Positions 1-11,725 of a DNA stretch of 64,000 nt are shown here, in pieces (position 1 is the first letter of the stretch; every line of letters starts with the position of its first letter). This stretch comes from Escarpia spicata. Lineage: Eukaryota > Annelida > Polychaeta > Sabellida > Siboglinidae. The position numbers and the translations under genes are program-made. The DNA lies in the NCBI GenBank assembly GCA_963995525.1, contig OZ023205.1, positions 52,260,214 to 52,324,213 on the forward strand, in the 5' to 3' direction. The notes beneath the pieces were generated by a model, which did no database searches, had not been told where the DNA came from, and saw only the letters and a program-made list of their open reading frames with translations.

Positions 1-2056
1 TGTGACGCTTGTGGCAATGACTTTATAATTTGCTGAAATTTACCTAGCACTGTTTACTGAGTTTACATAACAATAAAAAATATGACATGCATAATGCATA
101 CTATAATTTAGCACAACATAATTAGGTAAGCTGATTATGATAAAACAATAAATTATGTGACATATTCATGTGACAAGAGGAATAGTGACTTATTTTAGGA
201 TGAATCCAAGCAAATCAGACATTAAAAAAAGGAATTGAGGCTATATTTTCCCGTGGCTGTCAACTATAGTTGACCTGATGTGGTGTTGCTCCATTGTGAC
301 ACATTAGCAATTCAATTATAGTTATTAAAAGTTTCTAAAGATACAGCTGTATATTGTGCCATGATATACGTAGGTATTAGATTCACAAATGTAACGCAAC
401 GTTACGTGTGTGACACACATTATACAGTTAAATATTTGTTATGTCTTTTATATTTTGGTATTACAGAAGTATTCATATCTTGATTTATAAAGCAATTAGA
501 GATTAAAAAGCAAAATTATTTTTGGAAAAAAAAATTATTTTTGGAAAAATGAGTTACGTGTGTGACATGAACAGTTTAATTTTTTAAATATTTATATATA
601 TATATATATACATGTATAACTTAAAAAAAATATTGTTGTGGGTTAAATTTAATTTCATTGTAACCAGTGACATCTGAGTTCACCTAAATAACTTCTTTAA
701 AAAAAATTACAATAAAAATGTGGTGTTACTTGAATTTAGAAAATGGGTATTATAATAAATTACATACCTGTATTCAAAATGGCCATTATTTCCCATAAAA
801 ATTTATAAAATCATATTTGTTAACTTGTTTCATAACAATGAGATGTAGACGTAAATAGGTCAAGATTTGTTATCCTAGTGCAATTCACAATTGTAGCTAG
901 TCACCTCACAGGCTCACTTTCCTTGGAATCGCCCTATATCACTATCATATTTGTACGGACACTGATTTTCGATATTTTGAAATAAACATGATTACTATGC
1001 AATGGTATTCGTTTATTTTGGTGGATTTATGACGCAGGATTTTTAAAACACACAAAGCAAATCATTGCAAAGTGTCATAGTGCCCCTGCTACCTCGTGTC
1101 AACCGACGTAAACAGGGACGCGGGTGGAAGGCCCTAACGAAAACCGTTTCGTGGTCATTGTAGACATGGTTGTCCGCTAAGCGCATTGAAGACATGTTAT
1201 TAATTAAATATACTTGTCACATAGTTAGAAATCGCAAAAGTGTACAGATTCCGGTTTCGAAAACAAAACTTGAAGGACTAACAACAGCTAGGTTACGCCG
1301 GCTCAAAATGATGTAGTTTGGGTTTTGTAGTTCTAAAAAATTCCATTGGATGGCGTCAAATGGTAGAACAAAAATAATTTGTGAAACAGTATCAGTGATT
1401 TGAACATTCATAATTGTTAATATGGTTGCTTGTAACATTTACATTTGTTAACTTATATATTAAGCACTGCTGCATTAGAAATAACCAGTAATTTTTATGT
1501 TATTGTGTGACAGGAATTATTATATAATCTAAATTGATTATGTTCGTTTGTTACTGTGTTGCAGATATTCCACAAATAAATGTTGTTAGAAAAGTTAACC
1601 ACACAGTAAAACAGTATTATTTAGACGCAGTAATCTTTTTATATTGTGATATTTTAGATAATTTTGAAATAAAATATTTCTTTTCTAAACAGAAATAAGC
1701 TTTTTTAGGCAGTATGCCATTTTAAAACGGAAAATGTGTCATTTGACATGGAAAACGCACCCTTTTAAAAGGAATTTTTTTCTTCAACGAAACAAATACG
1801 TTGTTTGAAATGAATTTGCCTTTTCTGAAACTTTTATTTTTTAGTAATTGTCTTAAATACGTATTAATGATATTATGGAAATTGAAATCATTCAATGATT
1901 CATTAATTTTACTTCAGTTTGTGGAATGGCACAAGCAAAACAAACATCATAATGTCTGCAATGCGAAAATGCACTTAATAAATAAAAATTCCACATTTAA
2001 GAGCAGATAATAAATGTAAACAGTAACAAGTCATGGGTCTGAATAATTCCACTCAC
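1..2056. other. AT-rich non-coding DNA, downstream intron of DSTYK
   Basis: This stretch lies 3' of a DSTYK exon that ends in a GT donor, so it should be intron. It is AT-rich with short A/T runs and a small TA repeat near 595-610. I found no reading frame that continues the DSTYK protein and no recognisable transposon. Confidence 0.5.
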
Positions 2057-2583
2057 CTGTTCCGATAGTTTATTCCTGGCAATCGCATAAATGACGACTG
2101 GAACCCTATTCTTTGAGATTCGTCCAAAATCCTCCCACGCGCACATTCCCTCGACAGAAGACGACGCCATTGCAACCATTCCGCCATCCTTGAGCAGCGA
2201 ATGCCGCATTTTCACTTCGAGTGTCGCGATGCCATCAGCTAAGTCAGGAACGTCTGATTCACTTTGACATAACTCAAGATTCTGCGCCGATATCGTCTTC
2301 CAGGCATCGTCCTTTACCATAAGATCGTTCACCAGCTCGAAGCTTCCCGGCAGAGACAAACTAAGACTCGGAATGCTGCCATATCGGAAGCAAACTGTCC
2401 GCCACCGTGGCTCCACCTTGTGGTCATCGGGCTGTGGCAGCACGACTTGTTGGAAGATCTGGTTAACGACGTGAACTTTTGCTGCACATGTTTGACCAAG
2501 AACAATGAGGCAAGGAACTCTGTTGATGTTCGACTCGATGTCGACATTTTCCTGTTCCGATAACTGTGCTGTACATGGTCTTT
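2057..2583 (-). CDS. DSTYK: DSTYK, internal coding exon (N-terminal region)
   Basis: Read on the minus strand, this exon encodes a stretch that lines up with the conserved N-terminal half of vertebrate DSTYK, the dual serine/threonine and tyrosine kinase tied to FGF signalling. Shared blocks, in order, are PCLIVLGQTCAAKVHVVN, RYGSIPSLSLSLPGSFELV, WKTISAQNLEL, ATLEVKMRHSLL and VPVVIYAIARNKLSEQ. The first block resembles a degenerate P-loop. The 3' end is a clean donor (CAG then GTGAGT) at 2057/2056, phase 0. The 5' end is less certain. A pyrimidine-rich acceptor ending in CAG gives a start at 2583 and needs a phase-1 donor upstream, but the frame stays open to 2653. The kinase domain is not in this window and must lie left of position 1. 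No lesion is visible. Confidence 0.85.
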
Positions 2584-2653
2584 CTGGAAGTGGAAGGAAA
2601 TCAATATTACAAGTTGTAGCAACTGCTGTACTGTGTTGTACTGGTGGACAGGT

Positions 2654-3289
2654 TCATCAAACTGGGAGAATAAACCAAACAGAGGCTGAATGCCAGGTCC
2701 TCAAGGAAAAATGCCATGTTTATCATTCTTTTGCTATGAAATCAGTGTCACATTTGTTTGCATGTTCAAACACAACTTAAGAATAGCTGTGTCATTTCAT
2801 AAGGTCTTTAATACTAGAATAAATGTTACACTACCCACGAAACTGCAATTTACTAAGTCCGAAACAGTTGGCAAGTTGCGCCTATAAAATAATCACATCA
2901 CATTCACAGCTATGTAATATATGTATATAAACAAAGTATTCAAATTGTAATTGGGACTTATTAGTGAAGCACACTTCCCAACCCAGAAGGCTGGTTCCCA
3001 CGCTCCTTATCACAAAGTGGGTCAAAGTACATCTGACTGAGCAAACTCTGTGTTGACAATTAGTACACATAGCTGATTATGGGTAAAGAAACAGAATGAA
3101 TGAAATTTATTCAACATAAATACAAAGTGTAATTTCAAATAAGGTGTAAACATGTACATTTGTAAGCTAATCCACCACAAACACTGGAACAATGAAAACT
3201 ATAGTTAATTAAGCACAGAACAATAAGAAAATGTTGAAGGGAAATGCAAGAAGTTATAAACTTGTAAATAGCATTCTCCATACTATATA
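2654..3289. other. Intron DNA with no recognisable feature
   Basis: This is AT-rich sequence inside the first DSTYK intron. I see no coding match, inverted repeat or tandem repeat. Confidence 0.4.
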
Positions 3290-3670
3290 GTTGTACTGAT
3301 ACATTAGATGCACAATGTATAACTTAAAATTATGTTAGATTTAATCTACCTGAAGGTTTGGTAGTTGATACATAATAACAAACATAGAATCAAAACATGA
3401 ATTCATCATAAATTATCTTTGTAGGAGTAAAGCTTTGTACATCTTTTCGGATTGATAAGTAGAATTGCACAATTTAATGTAAGCATACAGGTCATTCCAC
3501 ATCTCAGGTCCCTTTATTCTGATACATTCTGCTTTTTTAGTAGTACTACTAAATCTTATTTTGAAACTGCAATTATTCATACAGATTTTATGATGATGAC
3601 TGTCGTTAACTCTCTGGAAGTACAGCATTATCTTTGCTAATAAAAGATTACTATTACTATTAAATACTAT
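3290..3670 (-). mobile_element. LINE reverse transcriptase C-terminal remnant
   Basis: A 71-residue minus-strand frame (3413-3628) ends in the pattern IRIKGPEMWNDL followed by an IK and a tail rich in K and L. This is the usual C-terminal signature of CR1/jockey-group LINE ORF2 proteins (R-x-x-GP-x-x-WN-x-L, then I-K). Only this tail remains, consistent with a 5'-truncated insertion. The assignment rests on one motif. Confidence 0.4.
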
Positions 3671-3945
3671 AAACCTTGTACATAAACACTGTGCTATTGC
3701 AATCCACCATGTCCTGTACAGTTAAAGTTTTCAACTGGTAAAAGATTGGTCTTGTATGCGCCATGAAATCGGCCTTTTAACAAATCCGAATAGTTCTTTT
3801 CTGAATAATAGGCAAGGGTCATATACGAGTCTTATAGGTATTGCTCCAAACTTACAACAGTAATTTCAATACGGCTAAGACAATACGGCTAAGGCAGTGA
3901 TAAGAGTACAACACAATGAGTATAATGAAGGCTTATTCAATAAAT

Positions 3946-4215
3946 GGGCGCGCGATAGTGTAGTGGTTAGCACATCCGCCTGACATGCCGGCGCCCCGAG
4001 TTCGAAACCCGAACCGGGCAGGTATGGTATATTTGGTGTAAAAACCTGGCTCTCAACATTGGGGACTGTGTATCCCTCGTGACTCGGAGATCACGTTAAT
4101 GTCGGTCCCGTCTCAATTTGGGACGTAAAAGAACCACTGAGGACGACAAGCACCCTGGCAGTGACCACCCTCAGTGCCAGCATAGAAAGGTCGGCTTGGC
4201 GATAATGTTCTGAAA
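3946..4215 (+). mobile_element. tRNA-derived SINE
   Basis: Positions 3947-4020 look like a tRNA: an A-box-like TAGTGTAGTGGTTAGCAC, a B-box-like GAGTTCGAAACCC, and spacing near that of a tRNA. The acceptor ends do not pair and there is no mature 3' end. A 190-bp unrelated body with GGGACTGTGTATCCC and GACTCGGAGATCACG follows. A tRNA head joined to a body is the structure of a SINE2-type element transcribed by RNA polymerase III. I did not find a convincing target-site duplication. Confidence 0.65.
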
Positions 4216-4935
4216 AAGGCTGACTAGTTGAATGAAACCTCATAAGATCACTGTAACCACAATATATACAGACTAGTCAGTTAATAGAACGTTGCCGAGT
4301 GCTGGAAACAACTAGAACTAGAAATGTTTCACCCTATTCATTACAGATACATTTTTGAGAAAGCCGCACGTTAACTTAGATTTTCTTATCAGGAAGGCGA
4401 CACCAACTGATCATGAAAATTCGAGACATAGTTGTACGGCTTAAGATTGAGGTCTTGTATCACTGTACATTCTGTTAGTTCTCTTGTTACCCTCCACTGC
4501 TCCCTATCGGCAGCCCCTTCTTGCCATCTTTCATCTTCCTCTGTCTTTACGCAGTCCGCTCATCTCAGCTGTGGTTTCTCCTTTTTCTGCAGCCTTTGTG
4601 TTTCTCTTCTGTAGTTTCTCTGCTTCCAGTCTTATTGAGTGACCTGCCCAAATCATCCATGTCCTTGGTGCGGATCTTCCCATTCACTTCATCCTGAACT
4701 CTTAATTTACAATTCTCCAGAACGTAATTATTTTTGCAGACTTGCAGCTTTTATTGTCATTATTCTGTTATGCCTGTATTGCGCATACTCTCAGACTGAG
4801 TTTCATGACTTTCCCTTTTTTTTTTTTTTCAAAATGTGTCTATCATGACTCTGTCTTCTCTCCTCTGTGAATTTACTCCTACTTGTTTCTGATGTCTCCT
4901 CCCTCTGAATCCTTGTTAACCATTCCACCTAAGGT

Positions 4936-5480
4936 ACACAAATCTTGCTTAATCTCCCTCCCTCTCCTTCACCTTATTCCCCCCTCTCTCTCCCCCCTCC
5001 CCTTCTTCCTCTCTCTCTCTTTGCTGTCAAACTCACTAACTTCTGTCTTCTCCAGGCTCATCCCCAGTCCATGCTTCTTTAATACTTCCTTCCATTCCGC
5101 AAGAACATCTTGTAAACCTTGTTTGATTTCTGTTACTGTGGCCAGATCATCTGCATATGTCATTTTCTGGAGAATATCCTTACTTCTGGTCTTCCTGTTG
5201 ATTAATTCCATCAAAGCAATGTCAACTTATAACTCTTCAGACATCGCGAATGCGACCACTACTCTTCCTTTTGTTCTCTCATACATTGCTTACACACTAC
5301 TGGCTTCTGCTTCTGACACTCCCGTCCATTTCACTGTTGCTGTCACCATCTCTCCCGGAGTTTATTGTGTCATATGCCTTCCCAGGGTCCACAAATTCAC
5401 AAAGCTTACAATGAAGAAACAGATGCTGGGAAACACCTAAAGTTAAACAAATTCCTCTGCTATCGGAACACAGTTTGGTA
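4936..5480 (-). pseudogene. LINE reverse transcriptase fragment with YADD (left arm)
   Basis: Minus-strand frames include FVDPGKAYD, then MELINRKTRSKDILQKMTYADDLATV and a following LQDVLAEWKEVLKKHGL. These are the motif A region, the catalytic YADD box and the downstream thumb-side helix of a LINE reverse transcriptase of a different family from the neighbouring CR1-like copy. The frame is broken into pieces (4969-5214 and 5297-5716). A mirror copy lies at 11726-12364, and a related piece is at 58005-58555. Confidence 0.7.
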
Positions 5481-6675
5481 TCGCCAACAGCCCAATACAT
5501 GCACCCCTCTTGCTCTACACCACAGCATAAATCGGATTCCAGGTAATTGTTTATTTGGGTTAACCGTTGGATAGAAAGTGCAAATAGGTCCAAAAATTTA
5601 ACAAGATTGCCACCCAGAGAATTAACTCTAGATGGCAGGTGGACAAGGAAGCCTTTCGGCTTATCAAGAGTCCAACCCTTTTTATCTACGTGTATCCCAC
5701 CCTTCTGAGGTGTCAATTTTATTTTTAAACATATTCACATTACTAGCACCCACACAATCAGCAGATAATCTGTTCCATTAATTTACAGTCCTTTGTGAAA
5801 ATTAAAAATATATATATTTCTATCAATATTTCATAACCATTCAATATTTTAAACACTTTTATCTGATCTCCTCTCAATCTCCTGGTCTCTAGTGTTGTTA
5901 AACCACATTCTTTTAGATCCCTCAGTTTTGGTATAATTTTAGTCGATCTCCTCTGTACTCTTTCTAGCATATAGATCTATGACCTTCTTGTGATATGGCT
6001 TCCATGCTTGTACACCCTGTATACAATATTCTAAACGAGGCCTAACTATTTTTTTATATAGCGGTATTATTAGTTTTTTTTCCTTATACGATATATTTTG
6101 TCTAATTAATCCAAGGATTTTATTTTCCATTGAAGCTGCAATTCAGCACTGCTCTGAAACCTTCCTATCAGCACTAATAGTTAACCCTAAGTCCTTTTCT
6201 TTTATAGTAGTACTTAGTACAGTACCTCCCATTGTATATTGTACATCATCGTTCCCATGTCCTGTGTAGAGGCACTTACATTTCCTAAAATTGAACAACA
6301 TTTGCTACTTTTCAGACCACTTGATCAACCTGTCAAGATCATCTTGTAAATGCTGTCTATCTCCATCACGTGTAATCCTTCTAAACAATTTTGCATCATC
6401 CGCAAATTTCAATACCTTACTTGTTATATCATCGTCCAAATCGTTGATATATATATATATATATATATTAAGAATATAGGTCCAAGTACTGATCTCCGTG
6501 GTACCCCACTCAAAACTGATTTCCAGTTTGAAGCCTCCCCATCAACTACTACCCATTGTCTTCTGTCACTCAGCCATTTTCTATGCAGTTAATTATACCA
6601 TTTCCTATGCCTTGGGCCTTTAGTTTAAGCAGTAATCTTTGATGTGGCACTTTGTTGAAAGCTTTCTGAAAATCT

Positions 6676-7039
6676 TTTTATTGGGATTGCTTATCCATTT
6701 CCGGACATTGCAGCCTTGATGGATTGTCTATAGACAGCTCTTTTGTTTGCCAGTCTCCCCACTCGCCAGACGTCGGCTCCCATCCATTCCTCTATGTCCT
6801 TCCCCCATTGTCTCCTAGGTCTTCCTCTGCTTCTGCTGCCTTCCACTTTTCCTTCCATTATTACTCTCTCTAGAGACTGATGCCGTTTCACATGGCCGAA
6901 ATAACTTAGTTTCTGTTTCTTTACAAAGTTCAATAAAGTCCCGGGTAAAACACCAAGCTCATCTGCGATGGATTTGTTAGTTCTGCGTTCAGTCCATGAA
7001 ACTCGTAATATCTTTCTTTAACACTTGTTTTCAAATGCA
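6676..7039 (-). mobile_element. 5'-truncated LINE 3' end inserted in copy A
   Basis: This 364-bp insertion is flanked by the 9-bp duplication TGAAAATCT (6667-6675 and 7040-7048). The mirror arm near 10628 has the uninterrupted site. The minus strand encodes LSYFGHVKRHQSLERVIMEG and then RGRPRRQWGKDIEEWMG, the C-terminal tail of the YADD-type LINE family seen next door. On the same strand it ends in AATAAAAA. This is a standard target-primed insertion with 5' truncation. Confidence 0.85.
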
Positions 7040-7419
7040 TGAAAATCTAAGTAGATGATATTTATTGGTGGTCCCTCAGCTACCCATTTAGTGTTATCTT
7101 CCCAAAAAATATAACATATTTGTTAAGCATGACCTCGCTTTTAGAAACCCACCTTGAGATGGGTTTATCAAGTTAATCCACCATGTGATCTTTAATTAGT
7201 CTTTCTAATAATTTGCAAATCACTCATGTTAAACTCCCTGTTCTGTAGTTTCCTGACTTGTTTGTCGAACCTTTTTTAAATAACGGTATGTTTGCCTCTT
7301 TCCATTCTAAAGGAACCACTCCCTCTTCTAATGACAATTTGAAAACTTGCAATTTGCAAGCGGTATGCTAATTTGTTCTACAATTTCCAATAGTAGTTTG
7401 GGCGGAATCCCATCCACTC

Positions 7420-8782
7420 CAGAGATGGGGTGGTTACAATAAAAATGTAATAAATTACGATTACGATGTACGATTACGATTATTCAGAAAACAAAAGTAA
7501 TTGATTACGATTACTTTAGCATGTAATCATGATTACAATTATTACTTTAAAGAATATACAAATCATGTTTCTACCATGTATGTGACTTTCTTTGAATTCA
7601 GAACTGATTATTGCTATCCAGGTTTTGTTATTATTAATTGACATAATGAAAACTGTTGGAATTGAAATGAGCTGCACCTCCTAGGTCTGAAGCCTTTATA
7701 GTGAAACATCAATTTGCCCTGTTGAACTGCTGGTTTACTGGTCCTAGCTCCAGTCCCAGGTACTGTGCATACAATGACTGAGCCATTGGTGAAACAATGT
7801 GAAAAGATCAGTGGGATTTTAGGTTGATAAATTCATGGCTTCAGATAAAACTGCTCAATGAAAGAATGTAGGAGTAGCAAGCCAAAAGCCAATTACTCCA
7901 CTGCATTGTGTTGAGGTGACAGACCAGCAATGGCTTCTGCACCCATGCACACACACCCACAAGCAAAGGGCACAGTTACAGGTTACCCAGTTACAGATCT
8001 CTGCAAGCAAGCCAATTACAATTGTGTGCTTAGAGAAGCAGGGTTGGGGACAAATGCGGTTTCATAATCGAATAAAAATATCTTGCATTTTAGAATTTCA
8101 AATACCCTCTTTTTAAATACACATGATCAAATACAATACACTAATACAATTTTAAATACAGAGGGTCAGATTCAAATATGCTATATATCAGATAATACAA
8201 TAGTGAACTTAGACAGGTTTACCCTTAGATATAATAGACAGGGATTTGGTAGCTAACCAGCCAGTCAGGAGGTAGGAGCCATGACTAGTCATTCACACCA
8301 TACTAACAGTGCAAACAGTACAGGTGGCATGGCATCTAAACTTACAAAGCAAGGTGGTAGAGGAGGCTTATTTACTGCAGTGCTTCACATAGGCTGTCAC
8401 TATAAGTAAAATAATGTTGTACTATTACAATAAGCAGGAAATGTGGCTTCTCTGGGGAGAGAATATATTAACTAGGGAAATCTAACTGAATTTTTATGCA
8501 ACTGAAATGCTCAATTGTAATAGAAAGTAACAACCCAATTACTATTACATTTATTAGATGACTTCTGATATAGCCATTTCTATATGTCTAATCTATCTGC
8601 TTGCATTATAAGTATTAAAAAAAATTGTAATCATGATAAGTAATCATGATTACGATGGCAATGTAATCGAGTACGACTACGATTATTTGGCTTTTGTGAT
8701 CAATGTAATCGAGTACGATTACTCAAAAAGTTGCCCACGATTACAATGAGTACGATTACAGAGTAAGATTACCCCATGTCTG
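7420..8782. mobile_element. Non-autonomous hAT element with 8-bp target duplication
   Basis: The element begins CAGAGATGGGGT and ends ACCCCATGTCTG, so its terminal inverted repeats differ at one base in twelve. It is flanked by ATCCACTC on both sides (7412-7419 and 8783-8790). An 8-bp duplication and CAG termini are hAT hallmarks. Both ends carry many subterminal copies of GATTACGATT-like motifs, which may be transposase binding sites. It has no transposase reading frame. The mirror arm near 10235 keeps the empty ATCCACTC site. Confidence 0.9.
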
Positions 8783-9352
8783 ATCCACTCCAGATGATTT
8801 ATTATCCTTCATAGCCCTTATTTTCTTAGCTACCATTTCCAGGGTTACAATAAACTGTCCTAAATAGTCTGATTCTGCCCCCTCGAAATTAGCCTCTGGT
8901 ACTGGCAGTGAACTAATATCTTCCCTGGTAAACATTATTATAGGCTAATTATTGTTTGTAGCTTCTCTTTGAATTTCTAATTTAAGTTGTAGCTTGGTTA
9001 AGTGCTTCTTTATAAATGTTGTTGTCTTCATCATTTCTAGTATGTCTATATGACTTCCACATCATTTGTTCGTACTTAATTTTTCTAAAGGCTTCTTTCG
9101 ATAAGTGTTTCTGTCTGGACCATTTCCCTTGTTTTTTCAATGGAACAAATTTATTGACAATGCATTCAATTCCAGCATTCTGTTGCTGTCTTATTCTTCA
9201 GTGTGTTATTCTAGTCTATCTTTGCTAAATATTTCCTCATGTCCTTATATCTTCCTTTGTGGACATTTCTCCTGTACTGCTTTTTACTATTCCTTTCTGA
9301 TTTCACTTTGATGGTAAAATGTATCTGGTTGTGATCACTAGTCCCCAGTGGC

Positions 9353-9740
9353 TCACATATCATTCTTTGAGGACAAAACTATGTCTAACACATTCTCACC
9401 CCAGGTTGGTTCTAGCACATGTTGAGAAAGGAAACTATCTTGTACTAGAACTACAAATTTGTGGTCCTCACTCCCCGTACTCTGTAGAGATTTCCATTGT
9501 ATATGCCCATGGTTAAAATCCCCCATAATAATACAGTCCCATAAGCTCATTTCCCTTATAGCATTTTGTACTTTTTCATTCTCTTCTATGCTTATGTTTG
9601 GACTTCGATAAACTAACCCAACCATTAACGTTGAGTTTCCTGTAACTATGTTACACCAAACAGCTTCTTTGCAATCTGCTTCTCTTTCTAATTTTGTTTC
9701 GTACGCCTGGATAGATTCTTTTTTACATAGCCTGTCAGTC
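9353..9740 (-). pseudogene. AP-endonuclease domain remnant of LINE copy A
   Basis: The longest frame (9353-9625) reads VGLVYRSPN, then CIIMGDFNHGHIQW, then VLEPTWGENVLDIVLSS. The GDFN motif holds the catalytic Asp and Asn of APE-type LINE endonucleases, and the following VLEPT and LDLVLS-like boxes are conserved in CR1-group elements. The domain would nick target DNA to prime reverse transcription. Only its C-terminal half remains open, and the SDH-type catalytic end is broken. Confidence 0.75.
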
Positions 9741-9807
9741 CCAACTTGGACCCTGATATATCAGTGGCGGCGCATGATTTGGTTATTACGTGAGGGTCAA
9801 CATCAAC

Positions 9808-11725
9808 AATTAAGTATAAACAAATGATGTGGAAGTCATATAGATGTACTGGAAATTATGAAGACTACAACAATTATAAAGAAGCACTTAACCAAGCTAC
9901 AGCTGAAATTAGAAATTCAAAGAGAAGCTATGAACAACAATTAGCTAGTAATATAAAACATGACAGCAAGAGTTTTTATGCGTATGTTCGAAGCAAACAG
10001 AAAGTTCAAGATAAGGTCGGTCCTCTAGAAGATAGTGCTGGAAATATAATATCAGAGGGATTCATAATGGCAGAAGACCTGAATGAGTACTTTAGTTCAG
10101 TGTTTACCAGGGAAGATATTAGTTCACTGCCAATACCAGAGGCTAAATTCAATGGGGCAGATTCAGACTATTTAGGACAATTAATTGTAACCCCGGGTAT
10201 GGTAGCTAAGAAAATAAGGGCTATGAAGGATAATAAATCACCTGGAGTGGATGGTATTCCACCCAAACTACTATTGGAAATTGTAGAACAAATTAGCATA
10301 CCACTTGCAACAGTTTTCAACTTGTCATTAGAAGAGGGAGTGGTTCCTTTAGAATGGAAAGAAGCAAACATTATACCGTTATTCAAAAAAGGTTCGAGAA
10401 ACAAGTCAGAGAACTATAGACCAGTGAGTTTAACATCAGTGATTTGTAAATTATTAGAAAGACTAATTAAAGATCACATGGTGGATTTTCTTGTTAAACA
10501 AAACTTGATAAACCCATCTCAACATGGTTTTTTTTAAGCGAGGTCATGCTTAACAAATATGTTATGTTTTTTGGAAGACATCACTAAGTGGGTAGATGAG
10601 GGATCACCAGTAGATATTGTCTACTTAGATTTTCAAAAAGCTTTTGACAAAGTACCACATCAAAGATTACTGTTTAAACTAAAGGCCCATGGCATAGGAA
10701 ATGGTATAATAAACTGGATAGAACAATGGCTGATTGACAGAAGACAACGTGTAGTAGTTGACGGGGAGGCTTCAAACTGGAAATCGGTATTGAGTGGGGT
10801 ACCACAGGGATCAGTATTAGGTCCTATATTATTCTTAATATACATCAACGATTTGGATGATGAAATAACAAGCAAGGTGTTGAAATTTGCGGATGATACA
10901 AAAGTGTTTAGAAGGATTAAAAGTGATGGAGATAGACAGCATTTACAAGATGATCTTGACAGGTTGATCAAGTGGTCTGAAAAGTAGCAAATGTTGTTCA
11001 ATTTTAGGAAATGTAAGTGCCTCTACACAGGACGTGGGAACGATGATGTACAATATACAATGGGAGGTACTGTACTAAGTACTACTATAAAAGAAAAGGA
11101 CTTAGGGTTAACCATTAGTGCTGATAGGAAGGTTTCAGAGCAGTGCGGAATTGCAGCTTCAATGGAAATAAAATCCTTGGATTAATTATACAAAATATAT
11201 CGTATAAGGAAAAAGAACTACTAATACCGCTATATAAAAAAATAGTTAGGCCTCGTTTAGAATATTGTATACAGGGTGTACAAGCATGGAAGCCATATCA
11301 CAAGAAGGTCATAGATTTATATGCTAGAAAGAGTACAGAGGAGATCGACTAAAATTATACCAAAACTGAGGGATCTAAAAGAATGTGGTTTAACAACACT
11401 AGAGACCAGGAGATTGAGAGGAGATCAGATAAAAGTGTTTAAAATATTGAATGGTTATGAAATATTGATAGAAATATATATATTTTTAATTTTCACAAAG
11501 GACTGTAAATTAATGGAACAGATTATCTGCTGATTGTGTGGGTGCTAGTAATGTGAATATGTTTAAAAATAAAATTGACACCTCAGAAGGGTGGGATACA
11601 CGTAGATAAAAAGGGTTGGACTCTTGATAAGCCGAAAGGCTTCCTTGTCCACCTGCCATCTAGAGTTAATTCTCTGGGTGGCAATCTTGTTAAATCTTGT
11701 TAAATTTTTGGACCTATTTGCACTT
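9808..11725 (+). mobile_element. CR1-like LINE, degenerate copy B (right arm)
   Basis: This 5'-truncated copy begins inside the linker before the reverse transcriptase. Frame 9824-10537 gives the fingers (DNKSPGVDGIPPKLL, then NYRPVSLTSVICKLLERL). A frameshift near 10537 leads to 10559-10987 with LDFQKAFDKVPH (motif A), GVPQGSVLGP (motif B) and KFADDTKVF (motif C). A stop at 10985 is followed by the thumb and tail in 10991-11533. The catalytic residues are present but the frame is broken several times, so no active enzyme is expected. The 3' end carries the GTTAAATCTT repeat. Confidence 0.85.

Larger units (their letters stand above)
5560..9775 (-). mobile_element. CR1-like LINE, degenerate copy A
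   Basis: This copy is read leftward. It starts with an AP-endonuclease part (about 9740-9353, containing CIIMGDFNHGHIQW) and continues through the linker and reverse transcriptase core to the C-terminal tail near 5758-6130 (KIVRPRLEYCIQG, then ERVQRRSTKIIPKLRDL). The 3' end is a non-coding tail with the repeated GTTAAATCTTG motif typical of CR1-type elements, which lack poly(A). Many stops and frameshifts make it dead. It is interrupted by a LINE fragment at 6676-7039 and a hAT element at 7420-8782. Four related copies occur in the window (A, B, C and D). Confidence 0.8.

Noticed and set aside
1217..1438. Minus-strand frame considered as the next DSTYK exon
   Set aside because: It does not match the DSTYK sequence that should follow KLSEQ and lacks good splice sites.
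3947..4020. A functional tRNA gene
   Set aside because: The acceptor ends do not pair, and the sequence runs into a SINE body.
4883..5440. 185-residue plus-strand frame
   Set aside because: It is the antisense of the LINE YADD fragment; the mirror copy at 11861-12409 shows the same antisense frame.
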